DNA from: Tieghemiomyces parasiticus
Lineage: Eukaryota; Kickxellomycota; Dimargaritomycetes; Dimargaritales; Dimargaritaceae
Assembly: GCA_027575765.1 (NCBI GenBank)
Contig: JANBPT010000997.1
Location: 1-16,813, forward strand
DNA: 16,813 nt
Reading direction: 5' to 3'
Shown: in pieces, positions 9,401-16,437 of the stretch
How positions within the stretch are numbered: position 1 is the first letter of the stretch
How the letters are laid out: each line of letters begins with the position of its first letter
The notes under the pieces: generated by a model
What the model saw: the letters and a program-made list of their open reading frames with translations, nothing else
Database searches by the model: none
What the model was told of the DNA's origin: nothing
Made by a program: the position numbers and the translations under genes

Positions 9401-10070
9401 TTCTCTTCGCTTCCGTGCTGACACCTTGGTGCTCAAGTACTGTCGTCGTGCCTCTTCCCTCCCTGAGGATTGTCTCTTGTCCCTTTTGTGCAGTTCGCTG
9501 CCTAATCCCTCTTTGCCTGGTCTTCGGTCCCTTAGAATGGTCCAAGATATGCCTGCTTCCGTTTCTGGTGGTTCCGATGCTGCTGTGGCCAAGTGGTTGG
9601 TCAATTACCGTTCTTCTTTGTTCTCTTCTTTCTTGGAGATCACTGATAAAGTGTTGATCCGTGGGTGTCGTCCGTCTCTTGGGGTTGATCCCATCATGCA
9701 TGTCCCTGCCTCTCGTGCAGATAGATCTCGTCTCGTGCGCTGGCGTATGGGTTGGCTTCCTGGTAAGCCCAAGCCTTGTGCTTGTGGTTTAGACCATACT
9801 TCTCGTCGTCACTTGTTACAGTGCTCTTTGGTTCCTGCTTCTCTTTGGGATACCTTGCCTCCTCTTCCGGCTGATTCCCAGATTAATCTGGTGGATCATG
9901 CCTTGAATCAACTTCCTCTCTCTCGTTCGTCTCCTTGTCCTCCTTTCTGGGTTGCTCTCTGTCGGATCCTTTGGTACTTTGACACCCTGTGTAATCCCGA
10001 AGGGGATTACTCAACTGATCCTGAGCCTGGTCAAGTCTGGTTGCTGTCGTCTTCCCCCGGTGGTAATTAA
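6492..10070 (+). CDS. LINE E2 ORF2: AP-type endonuclease / reverse transcriptase
   Basis: Longest ORF2 here, 1192 residues. A Ser/Pro-rich leader (about 1-38) precedes the endonuclease with WNARGL (N46), TETW (E72), GDLNARLGD (from 173), SSIVD (D232) and SDH (D261/H262). The RT shows RRKAPGSDH, HKKGDPSVPSNFRPISVTS, AFLDIKAAYDTVDR (D676), GVLQGSVLSP and YADD (799-802). Between GVLQGSVLSP and YADD lies an unusually long Ser/Pro-rich insert: 48 residues separate INSL from ADD, compared with 33 in E1 and E4. The C-terminal finger is C1096-x-C1098-x8-H1107-x3-C1111. No RNase H domain is apparent. Start and ORF1 stop overlap as TAATG, the arrangement shown in the silkworm LINE SART1 to allow reinitiation. 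All catalytic residues are present, so it is predicted active. Confidence 0.95.
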   Translation: MSASTTPLNNAFPDSSPFLVSHSSPLSPSFSSSASSSIPLTIGLWNARGLRESTIDDVLRFCQSFSVVFITETWLLPPCRLPTTWQQFHLPGVPVSGDYRGSQGICCLVNPSCPLPAFEVPLPGNQFALGIQLGRHLRLICLYLPPDQPTMRCSDVSSVLSSLPLSHDTIICGDLNARLGDITGDSGSNSRGATVLDWCMDNNLSILNRHLSFGVPTLVDFRRGRPVSSIVDYFITNLVPYDASLPSASLTVASDLSLGSDHKLMSLSFEYCPPQASVVHPSPTTSSASLSSFRRCWNLSRLKEPDVCDLFYHKFASLAFSLVQDLRALVSSPPRSRPDIDAINQRLNDAIYTALDQSVGARAQRPAHWKKFWTPDLQEAADRRERYYRRWKHSRSAMDKIYWWNMHVEAHAKFKQDLRRAKQVSWRAFCDSLEKDDFGTVVLPKVKRIKSRRQRQSGFVHPDGDSAGAIALRDHLASVYSGSSLPSVRPPTLEVSPDSLPFSVSLPSCGNSGSSPGDLMAIDDDGFSEVIRVDNIISHIKCLPRRKAPGSDHLRAEMLIPIKKPLAKVLSPLFALCYQWSYTPLLWREAQVVPIHKKGDPSVPSNFRPISVTSIVRKLFEMCLAPFLSLVSPPLDVAQGGFRPQRSALDQALCLHDLMKEYFRVHHHWPVVAFLDIKAAYDTVDRRVIWNSLLSVSAPVGLVSLLANMFDDVSISVLLRNTVSPPFWPSTGVLQGSVLSPHLYSLYINSLAPLLRTAASSSTTRVLSSSPSGPLVNPWTYPPSGSLAPSPTAINLLLYADDVALFGSAREVKRMLSLAEAHSLELGYRWSPSKCALLNPPSSTSTGFVPLKLYGQDLPIVDEFIYLGVPFRRNGICSSSVVLKGKPGALASMAHLRDIGANRSGFSFLLSSRLYASFVRPKVEYGLAITRLLSKDYKALERIQDTCLRMIFGGHRAASTMVFIHLVNLPSLRFRADTLVLKYCRRASSLPEDCLLSLLCSSLPNPSLPGLRSLRMVQDMPASVSGGSDAAVAKWLVNYRSSLFSSFLEITDKVLIRGCRPSLGVDPIMHVPASRADRSRLVRWRMGWLPGKPKPCACGLDHTSRRHLLQCSLVPASLWDTLPPLPADSQINLVDHALNQLPLSRSSPCPPFWVALCRILWYFDTLCNPEGDYSTDPEPGQVWLLSSSPGGN

Positions 10071-10349
10071 GTCTTGCTCCTTTGTCCCTTTCCTGCCCGT
10101 GGTCGAAAGATAGTGTGGATACCGCCCTCTGGTTCGCCCCTCCACTGCCAAACCCTTCTAGTGCACGATGCGAGGGAGTCCATGGTCTTGAAGCCTATTG
10201 AGTAGCCACTTGTTCTCTTTATCACTTTTTCCCTTCTTTCTTTTTTCCCTTTTTTCTTTTGAGGTTCTTGGGTTTTTAGTCCCACCCTCTCGTCTTAATT
10301 GATTTGTTTCTTTATACACTTTTTTAGTTTCCCCTTAGTTAGCAATAAT

Positions 10350-10361
10350 GTTTAAAAAAAC
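10350..10361 (+). promoter_or_regulatory. 3' UTR RNA hairpin of E2
   Basis: GTTT-AAAA-AAAC: 4-bp stem, 4-nt loop, 38 nt before the element end. Flanks AATAAT and CGAATGCATA are shared with E3, while two stem pairs differ in a compensating way (GTTT/AAAC versus GACT/AGTC). Confidence 0.65.
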
Positions 10362-10376
10362 GAATGCATAATAACT

Positions 10377-10382
10377 AATAAA
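10377..10382 (+). terminator. Poly(A) signal AATAAA, E2
   Basis: AATAAA 17 nt before the element 3' end, in the same context (ACTAATAAAG) as in E1 and E3. Confidence 0.5.
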
Positions 10383-10399
10383 GAATATAAATTTTCGCC

Positions 10400-10413
10400 T
10401 GAGCTACATCCCC
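10400..10413. repeat. 14-bp tRNA-Ala-derived duplication, E2/E3 junction
   Basis: TGAGCTACATCCCC again. Truncated element E3 begins at the very next base, without the usual ACCTTTC box. This shows that the box belongs to full-length element 5' ends and not to the duplicated target. Confidence 0.85.
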
Positions 10414-11517
10414 GGTTACCGCTGGTCTCCTTCCAAGTGTGCCGTGTTGAACTCGCCCTCTCCTACTTCCTCCACTTTTCTTCGTCTCTCCCTTTATGGT
10501 GAAACTCTACCCTCGGTGGATGAATTCGTCTATCTTGGTGTCCCGTTCTCCCCTAAAGGTATCTCCTCCTCTTCTGTGGTCTCTGTTCGTAAGCCCGGTA
10601 CTTTCTTGCAAATGTCCCAATTGACTGCTATCGGTGCAAATCGTTCTGGTTTCCCTCTCTTGTTCTCCTCTCGTTTGTACGCGTCCTTTGTCCGTCCTAA
10701 GCTCGAATATGGCCTAGCCATCACTCGTCTTCTGGTTCGTGATTACCGTGCTCTCGAAAAGGTTCAAAACTCCTGTCTCCGTCTTCTGTTTGGTGGTCAT
10801 CGTACTGCTTCAACTCAAGTCTTCTGTCACCTTACGAATCTACCAACGATGAGGTTTCGTGCTGATGTCTTGGTAGCTAAGTATTGTATCCGTTCCTCTT
10901 CCTTGCCTCCTGATTGCCTCCTGTCTCTCCTTACTGCCTCTCTTCCGAATCCCTCTCTCCCTCTCCTTATGTCTCGTCGTCCTTTTGCTGATATGCCCCC
11001 TTCCATTCGTTCTGCCTCAAAGTCCTCTGTTGTTACGTCGTGGTTAAGAAAGTATCGTCAAGAACAATTTGATGCTTTCCTTACCACTACTGACAAGGTT
11101 CTTCTCCGTGCTTGCCGTCCGGTTCTCTCTGTAGATCCTGTGATGTACCTTCCTGCTTCCCGCTGCGATCGTAGTCGGTTGATCCGCTGGCGCATGGGCT
11201 GGCTCCCGGGTAAACCGAAGCCTTGTCCTTGTGGTCGGGATCATACCTCTCGTCGTCATCTTGTCTCCTGCTCCCGTATCCCGTCTTTCCTTTGGTCCTC
11301 TCTCCCTTCTCCTCCACCTGGCGTTGATCCTCCTATGAACCGCCTTGATTACGTCCTGAATCAGCTCCCTATCTCCTCTTCCGCTCCTTGTCCTCCCTTT
11401 TGGATTGATCTTTGTACCATCCTTTGGCACATTGATCAACTCTGCAACCCTGATGGTGACTACTCCTCTGATCCTCCTCCTGGACTAGTCTGGTCGTCTT
11501 CCCCGAGTCGGTCTTAG
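10414..11517 (+). pseudogene. LINE E3 ORF2 C-terminal fragment (5'-truncated)
   Basis: An open frame of 367 codons that begins in mid-gene at GYRWSPSKCAVLN, just past where the RT YADD motif would be, and runs to TAG. It has no endonuclease and no RT catalytic aspartates, so it cannot act as a reverse transcriptase. It keeps the LYGETLPSVDEFVYLGVPF block, the thumb-like region and the C-terminal finger C271-x-C273-x8-H282-x3-C286 (counted from 10414). The frame carries no stops or frameshifts, so the insertion is fairly young. No normal start codon or promoter is evident. Any GTG or internal ATG start would be accidental. Confidence 0.9.
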
Positions 11518-11749
11518 TCTTGCCCCCCTCTTGGTCCTCTTATGAACGGTTGATGGATAGTTCCTTCTGGTTCGACCCTCCACTGCCAAAATGTCTTAGT
11601 GCACGATGCGAGGGAGTCCAAGGTCTTGAAATCCTCTTAGTAGTTTGAAGTTTCCCTTCTTTTTCCCCTTTCACTTTTTTTCTCTTTTTTGGCCCTGAGT
11701 TTTTTTAGATACTTTATTTTATCCCCTGCCCCTTTAGATTAGCAATAAT

Positions 11750-11761
11750 GACTAAAAAGTC
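11750..11761 (+). promoter_or_regulatory. 3' UTR RNA hairpin of E3
   Basis: GACT-AAAA-AGTC: 4-bp stem, 4-nt loop, 43 nt before the element end. The flanks match E2 but the stem differs at two pairs, both kept complementary. Confidence 0.65.
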
Positions 11762-11776
11762 GAATGCATATTATCT

Positions 11777-11782
11777 AATAAA
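11777..11782 (+). terminator. Poly(A) signal AATAAA, E3
   Basis: AATAAA 22 nt before the element end, context ATCTAATAAAGT, nearly the same as in E1. Confidence 0.5.
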
Positions 11783-11804
11783 GTTTATATAAAAAATTTT
11801 CGCC

Positions 11805-11818
11805 TGAGCTACATCCCC
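11805..11818. repeat. 14-bp tRNA-Ala-derived duplication, E3/E4 junction
   Basis: TGAGCTACATCCCC, a perfect copy of tRNA-Ala nt 1-14 in reverse complement. It is followed by the E4 variant of the 5' box (ATCTTTCTCCGCTATTTT). Confidence 0.85.
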
Positions 11819-12016
11819 ATCTTTCTCCGCTATTTTTTATTTTTTGTAAAAATTTGCTAAAAAATAAAAAATCGTCAAATACATCCATAGCGATATCTCA
11901 TCAACTATCAGTCATCCATCGATAAAAATAGTAGCATTCAATTCGTCTCGAAGAGTAGATACTGTTTCCATCTTTTATTTTTCAATTTCGATTAGTTTTG
12001 CACAATCATTTTCGAA
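11819..12016 (+). promoter_or_regulatory. E4 5' UTR / probable internal promoter
   Basis: AT-rich leader that opens with ATCTTTCTCCGCTATTTT, a variant of the 5' box. It has a motif GATATCTCATCAACTATCAG (11892-11911) followed by TCATCCATCGATAAAAATAG, matching the E2 leader (TCTCGACAACTAG...TCATCCATCGCTCAAACTAG). It ends TTTTCGAA directly before the ORF1 ATG. The promoter function is inferred from its position. Confidence 0.55.
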
Positions 12017-13006
12017 ATGTCGAATGTTAACATTCCTGAATCTCTGAACAATGTGTCGACCAATGTCGACATTTCTAATTTTTCTCAAGCTCGTTGGACT
12101 CCGGAACAATTGCAAAATGTTCTTCAACAACTTTTACATAAAGTTCAACAACATGATTCCATCATTAAGGAATTAACAACATTGCATGCTCGAATTGGTG
12201 ATCTTGAACGCGACAATTCGAAGTTAATTGCTGAAAATGAGGAATTGCGTAAGCAACTTTCTCAACAACAGTCACGCCCAGTGGTTCCTTCTGTCTCTCC
12301 TGTTGCTCCTGCTTCTGTTTCTGCTACTCCTACGGTAGGTAAGTCGTCTGAGGGGGGTAAAACTCCCAAAATGACATACGCCGCTAAGGCTGCCGCTGCT
12401 CCCCCGCTGAAGAAGCGTGTCTCTGCCGCCCGCCCGTTCAAGTCCCCCGCGGCCCAAGGTCCCCAGGGATTTGAATACGTTTATCTTGGTCGCTCAAGGA
12501 AGATTGACCGCACTGAGGTCCGTTCTCGTCTCCGCCGTGCTGGTATTGATACTGGCCGTGTTCTGGACATTTCTTTCCCTGCTTCTGGTGTTCTTGGTGT
12601 ACTCGTACATACCCAATATGTACAAGAATTTGTCAAGACCATGACTAAGGCGCAAGCTGAGGTTATTCAAGACTTTGACCCCTTGGATCCTGTCCACTTG
12701 GCTGATCCCAAGTTTGATTCTCTCTCTGAGGCCTCTCGTGCCCATGAAATCTTTTCTTTGGTACACAAGCGTGCCATGAACACTCTCTCTTTTGTTCGTC
12801 CTGTCTCTGTTGCTGCTGTCGGTCGCTCTTTCGTCGAGAAGGGGTGGATCGACGAGTCTGATCTTCAATGTGCTCTTCGTTCTGCTCGTCGTCGTCTTGC
12901 TGAGGTTAGTCCAAAGAAGGCTACGTTCATGTTCCGTGGTGTTCCCTCTTCTTCCGAAGAAAGTGGTGACTCTTCTGCTTCCGAGGCTGAAGATATGGAT
13001 CTTTAA
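12017..13006 (+). CDS. LINE E4 ORF1 protein (coiled coil + RRM-like RNA-binding)
   Basis: Protein of 329 residues. The N-terminal STNVDIS motif matches NTNVDIS of E2 ORF1. Residues about 30-88 form a Gln/Leu-rich coiled coil (LHARIGDLERDNSKLIAEN). A linker of Ser/Pro/Val, then Ala/Lys-rich sequence (about 90-148), follows. From G151 comes the conserved block (GFEYVYLGRSRK..., RSRLRRAGIDTGRVLDISFP, GVLGVLVH, FDPLDPVHLADPKF) that I read as an RRM-like RNA-binding domain plus a helical C-terminal part ending SFVEKGWIDESDL. An RRR patch and an acidic Ser/Glu tail close the protein. The ATG follows TTCGAA, like E1. The stop TAA overlaps the ORF2 ATG by one base. Role: presumed RNA chaperone and packaging protein of the element. 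Confidence 0.88.
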   Translation: MSNVNIPESLNNVSTNVDISNFSQARWTPEQLQNVLQQLLHKVQQHDSIIKELTTLHARIGDLERDNSKLIAENEELRKQLSQQQSRPVVPSVSPVAPASVSATPTVGKSSEGGKTPKMTYAAKAAAAPPLKKRVSAARPFKSPAAQGPQGFEYVYLGRSRKIDRTEVRSRLRRAGIDTGRVLDISFPASGVLGVLVHTQYVQEFVKTMTKAQAEVIQDFDPLDPVHLADPKFDSLSEASRAHEIFSLVHKRAMNTLSFVRPVSVAAVGRSFVEKGWIDESDLQCALRSARRRLAEVSPKKATFMFRGVPSSSEESGDSSASEAEDMDL

Positions 13007-16000
13007 TGACTCCATCTTCTTCACCTCATCTAAGTATACCCCCACCTTCCGTTCCTTCTTCTTATATTCATAATGATGCTACTACTAACCCAGTCCTTTC
13101 CTTTAATATAGCGTTATGGAATGCTAATGGTCTTCGTGCCACCACCGTCCATGATGTCTTATCTCATTCTCTTTGCTCTGATGTCCTCTTTATCACTGAA
13201 TCCTGGCTTACTTCTGGTCTCCTGCCTACAAACTGGTCTCAATATCACTTGTATGGTAAACCCGTTGCTAATGCTAATGGTCGTGGTTCTGCAGGTATCT
13301 GTTGCCTTGTCTCTCCTTCTTGTCCCTTTCCTGTCCATCAACTTCCGTCCTATAATGCCCATACTTTGTCCATGAAAATTGGTAAAGTCACTGTTCATTG
13401 TCTCTATCTTCCACCCAGTCTCCCTAATGAACTGGTGTTCTCCGTTCTTAACTCTCTCCCTTTCTCCTCTGATACCGTTCTCTGTGGTGACTTCAATGCT
13501 CGTCTTGGTGCTCTCACAGGTGATCTGGTGGTCAATCCCCGTGGTCGGTCTCTCTTGCCTTGGCTTGAAGAACGTTCCCTCCGGGTCCTTAACTCTGAAC
13601 TTGCTCATGGTGTTGCTACCTTTACAACGTTTCGGCGTAATGTAGAGGTTAGTAGCATTATTGACCTGTTCATCACCAACATTCCTGCCTCTGGTATGGT
13701 CTCTCCTTCTCTGGTGGTTGAGTCTGACTTGTCCCTTGGTTCTGACCATCGTCTGATGTTTCTTTCCTTTGGGTACATTCCTCCTCTCCACTCTGCTCCT
13801 TCTTCTGGTGTCTTGGCCCCTCGTCGATTGTGGAATCTTTCCCGGTTGAATGAAGTGGATCCCTTGCTCCTGTATCAATCTCGTTTCCGGTCTCTTGTGG
13901 CTCCTTTACAGGTTACCCTTGATGGCTTGGTTTCTTCTCCTCCTGGTGTTCGTCCGCCGATAGACTCGCTCAATGATTCCCTCAACGAGTGTTTCTATCG
14001 TGCTCTTGATGACTCCATTGGTCAAAAGGCTGCTCGTCCTGGTCACTGGAACAAGTACTGGACTGCTGATCTTGAGGCTGCTGCTCGTGAGCGAGATAGG
14101 CGATACCGTATGTGGCGTCACTCCGTTGGAGTTGACAAAGCTTACTGGTGGACCCTATACCAAGATGCTCATCGTTCCTTTCGTCGTTCTGTTGCTGCTG
14201 CTAAGCGTCTCTCTTGGAAGAACTTTTGTGCTTCTCTTGAAAAGAACTTCTCCAAGGCTACTGCTACTATGGCTCGGCTCAAGCGTCGTAAACTGGTCTC
14301 TGCCTCATATACCCACCCTGATGGTCCACAGTCAGCAGTTAACACTATGGCTGCCCATCTGGCGAAGGTGTATGATGGTTCTCTTCTCTCTTCTGCGGAT
14401 CGTCCGGCTGCTCCTCCTGACTTCTCGGGTATGGCTCCGTTCGTTTCTGGCTCTTCTCCTTTGGTCCCTGATTCTGATCTTGGTATCTTTTCTGTCCCTA
14501 CTCTACTTAGGCTGATCAAGCAACTACCTAACCGTAAGGCACCTGGTCGCGATCACCTGAAAGCAGAAATGCTGAAGGCCGTGGCTAAGGACCTGGCTCC
14601 GGTGTTGTCTTCTTTGTTCCAGATCTGTTATCAGTGGTGCTACACTCCTGCCGTGTGGCGTCAAGCCCAGGTGTTCCCTATCCATAAGAAAGGTGATCCC
14701 TTGGATCCGTCCAACTACCGTCCTATCTCTCTGACCTCGGTGATGCGCAAACTCTTTGAGTTCTGTCTTGCTCCCGTTCTCTTGTCTCAGTCTCCTCCTC
14801 TGGACGTCGCACAGGGTGGTTTCCGTCCTCAACGTAGTCCTCTCGACCAGGCCCTCTGCTTGCATGACCTAATGCATGACTACTTTCTCTCTCACCATCA
14901 TTACCCTGTTGTGGCCTTTCTGGATATCAAAGCTGCCTATGATACTGTCGACAGACGTGTTATATGGCATGCTCTCTCTCGTTCTTCTCTCTCTCGCCCG
15001 ATTCTAGGTTTACTGATTCACCTCTTTGATGATGTCCAAGTCTCGGTGCTGATCTCTAACCATTCCTCTCCCTTCTTTCGGCCAGTCACTGGTGTCCTCC
15101 AAGGTTCCGTGCTGAGTCCCCATCTGTACTCTTTGTACATCAATTCCCTTCCTTCTCTCCTTCGGTCTGTTGCTTCTGCCAGTACTACTTCGGTTTGTCC
15201 TCCTGGTATGCCCCGCTCTAGTCCACTCCCGGTCAACTGCCTTCTGTTTGCTGATGATGTTGCTATCTTTGGTTCGTCGCACGAAGTGCAAAGGATGTTG
15301 GATCTAGCTGCTTCTCACTCTTTCTCTCTTGGCTACCGTTGGAATCCTTCCAAGTGTGCTGTGCTTAATGCTCCTTCTGTTACCTCCTCTACTTCGTTCA
15401 ACTTTCGGTTGCGTCTTTATGGCGAGCCTCTTCCGACTGTTGACGAGTTTATCTATCTTGGTGTCCCGTTCCGTAGTAAAGGTCTTTATGGTCCTGGTAT
15501 CCTGGCTTTGCGGTCCTCTGGTGCTGTCAAAACTATGGCTCTGCTTAACTCGGTCGGTGTCAACCGTAATGGTTTCTCTCTTCTCCTTTCCTCGCGGCTG
15601 TATACTTGCTTCATTAGGCCCAAACTTGAGTACGGTCTGGCCATCTCTCGTTTGACATCTTCGGATGTAAAAGCCTTTGACAAGTTGCAAAATAGGTTGG
15701 TTGGTATGTTCTTGGGTAGCTCCTGGGTTAATGTTGCTAAGCACATTACCTGTATCCTTCCGTTCCATCACCGGTATAAGGTCCTGATGACTCGCTACGT
15801 TCTTCGGTCTCGGTCTCTTGCGGATGACTGCTTGGTTGTTCTCTTACGAGACAGCCTGCGTTACTCTCGCTTGGTGAAGTATCTCTCTGAGAACTCGCTA
15901 TACCGTTCGCTCCCAGATCCTCTGCCTGTATCCTCCTCCGCTCTCAAGGCTCTCTTTGACTCCCATTGGCAAGAACAGTTTGATCGTCAAATGTCAGCTG

Positions 16001-16437
16001 CTTCCACCTCTGGTAAGTTCGTCCTCCTCCGTGCTTGTCGTCCTTCTGTGTCGCAACCGGATCCCATCCTATACCTCCCCATGTCTCGTACTGCCCGTAG
16101 TCGACTGGTTCGCTGGCGTCTCGGTCGCTTTACGAACATGGATGAAGAGTGTCCTTGTTCTTCTGGTGCTAGGCTCACCCGTGATCACATCTTGGTCTGT
16201 CGTGCTGTTGATTCCTCCTTGGTCTCTCAGTTGCCTGTCTCTCCTCCTGGTGTCAACCGGATTGATCATGCTCTTAACTGTCTCCCTCTTGCTGCTTCTT
16301 CTGGCCCTCCTCCTTTCTGGTCGGCTTTACTTTCTCTGCTGTACGTGGTTGATACCCTAAGTCACCCGTCAGCCCATATTGCTCCTGATCCCGATCCTGG
16401 TGATTCATGGTTGTCTGTTTCTTGTTCTCGTCGCTGA
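13006..16437 (+). CDS. LINE E4 ORF2: AP-type endonuclease / reverse transcriptase
   Basis: Protein of 1143 residues. After a Ser/Pro-rich leader the endonuclease shows WNANGL (N39), TESW (E65), GDFNARLG (from 161), SSIID (D220) and SDH (D247/H248). The RT shows NRKAPGRDH, HKKGDPLDPSNYRPISLTS, AFLDIKAAYDTVDR (D640), GVLQGSVLSP and FADD (748-751). The C-terminal finger is C1049-x-C1051-x9-H1061-x3-C1065, one residue longer in the spacer than in E1-E3. Past the RT core, the stretch around residues 895-930 (LVGMFLGSSWVNVAKHITC) departs from the LLFGGxxxSTxVFxHxxxLP pattern of the other three, so this part evolved differently or was replaced. The ORF1 stop and this start share an A (TAATGA). It has no RNase H domain that I can see. 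Predicted to be a functional nicking endonuclease and RT. Confidence 0.95.
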   Translation: MTPSSSPHLSIPPPSVPSSYIHNDATTNPVLSFNIALWNANGLRATTVHDVLSHSLCSDVLFITESWLTSGLLPTNWSQYHLYGKPVANANGRGSAGICCLVSPSCPFPVHQLPSYNAHTLSMKIGKVTVHCLYLPPSLPNELVFSVLNSLPFSSDTVLCGDFNARLGALTGDLVVNPRGRSLLPWLEERSLRVLNSELAHGVATFTTFRRNVEVSSIIDLFITNIPASGMVSPSLVVESDLSLGSDHRLMFLSFGYIPPLHSAPSSGVLAPRRLWNLSRLNEVDPLLLYQSRFRSLVAPLQVTLDGLVSSPPGVRPPIDSLNDSLNECFYRALDDSIGQKAARPGHWNKYWTADLEAAARERDRRYRMWRHSVGVDKAYWWTLYQDAHRSFRRSVAAAKRLSWKNFCASLEKNFSKATATMARLKRRKLVSASYTHPDGPQSAVNTMAAHLAKVYDGSLLSSADRPAAPPDFSGMAPFVSGSSPLVPDSDLGIFSVPTLLRLIKQLPNRKAPGRDHLKAEMLKAVAKDLAPVLSSLFQICYQWCYTPAVWRQAQVFPIHKKGDPLDPSNYRPISLTSVMRKLFEFCLAPVLLSQSPPLDVAQGGFRPQRSPLDQALCLHDLMHDYFLSHHHYPVVAFLDIKAAYDTVDRRVIWHALSRSSLSRPILGLLIHLFDDVQVSVLISNHSSPFFRPVTGVLQGSVLSPHLYSLYINSLPSLLRSVASASTTSVCPPGMPRSSPLPVNCLLFADDVAIFGSSHEVQRMLDLAASHSFSLGYRWNPSKCAVLNAPSVTSSTSFNFRLRLYGEPLPTVDEFIYLGVPFRSKGLYGPGILALRSSGAVKTMALLNSVGVNRNGFSLLLSSRLYTCFIRPKLEYGLAISRLTSSDVKAFDKLQNRLVGMFLGSSWVNVAKHITCILPFHHRYKVLMTRYVLRSRSLADDCLVVLLRDSLRYSRLVKYLSENSLYRSLPDPLPVSSSALKALFDSHWQEQFDRQMSAASTSGKFVLLRACRPSVSQPDPILYLPMSRTARSRLVRWRLGRFTNMDEECPCSSGARLTRDHILVCRAVDSSLVSQLPVSPPGVNRIDHALNCLPLAASSGPPPFWSALLSLLYVVDTLSHPSAHIAPDPDPGDSWLSVSCSRR

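Larger units (their letters stand above)
5146..10399 (+). mobile_element. Full-length non-LTR retrotransposon E2
   Basis: Two-ORF LINE of about 5.25 kb with the longest 5' UTR of the set (402 nt), ORF1 (5548-6492), ORF2 (6492-10070) and a 329-nt 3' UTR ending TTTTCGCC. It is flanked by the 14-bp repeat at 5132-5145 and 10400-10413. Both ORFs are intact. Its ORF2 C-terminus and 3' UTR are closest to E3. Its first bases match E5 base for base as far as E5 is visible, so E2 belongs to a subfamily with another copy next door. Confidence 0.92.
10071..10399 (+). other. E2 3' UTR
   Basis: Contains the structured block CCTCCACT (10139-10146) ... AGTG (10160-10163) ... GAGG (10172-10175), where CCTC/GAGG and CACT/AGTG can pair as nested stems. 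Downstream come a pyrimidine tract (about 10210-10260), a hairpin (10350-10361) and AATAAA (10377-10382). It ends TTTTCGCC without poly(A). It is close in sequence to the E3 tail and more distant from E1 and E4. Confidence 0.75.
10414..11804 (+). mobile_element. 5'-truncated non-LTR retrotransposon E3
   Basis: Only the last 1.39 kb of an element: the ORF2 end plus a full 3' UTR, bounded by the 14-bp repeat on both sides (10400-10413, 11805-11818). Loss of the 5' end with a clean duplication is the classic result of incomplete target-primed reverse transcription. In sequence it is closest to E2 (same GANRSGF, CRP and WRMGWLPGKPKPC blocks) but clearly a different copy, so it did not come from a recent duplication of E2. 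Confidence 0.9.
11518..11804 (+). other. E3 3' UTR
   Basis: Complete tail resembling that of E2. CCCTC (11576-11580) and CACT (11581-11584) can pair with GAGGG (11610-11614) and AGTG (11598-11601). Then come a pyrimidine tract (11651-11690), a hairpin (11750-11761) and AATAAA (11777-11782). The end is TTTTCGCC, as in E2. Confidence 0.75.

Noticed and set aside
10210..10290. Pyrimidine tract followed by TTTTTAG as a 3' splice site
   Set aside because: No matching donor or branch site evident, all ORFs are intact without splicing, and the tract lies in the 3' UTR.
11570..11580. B-box-like GGTTCGACCCT in the E3 3' UTR as a Pol III promoter
   Set aside because: Weaker in E2 (GGTTCGCCCCT), absent in E1 and E4, no convincing A box upstream and no cloverleaf.
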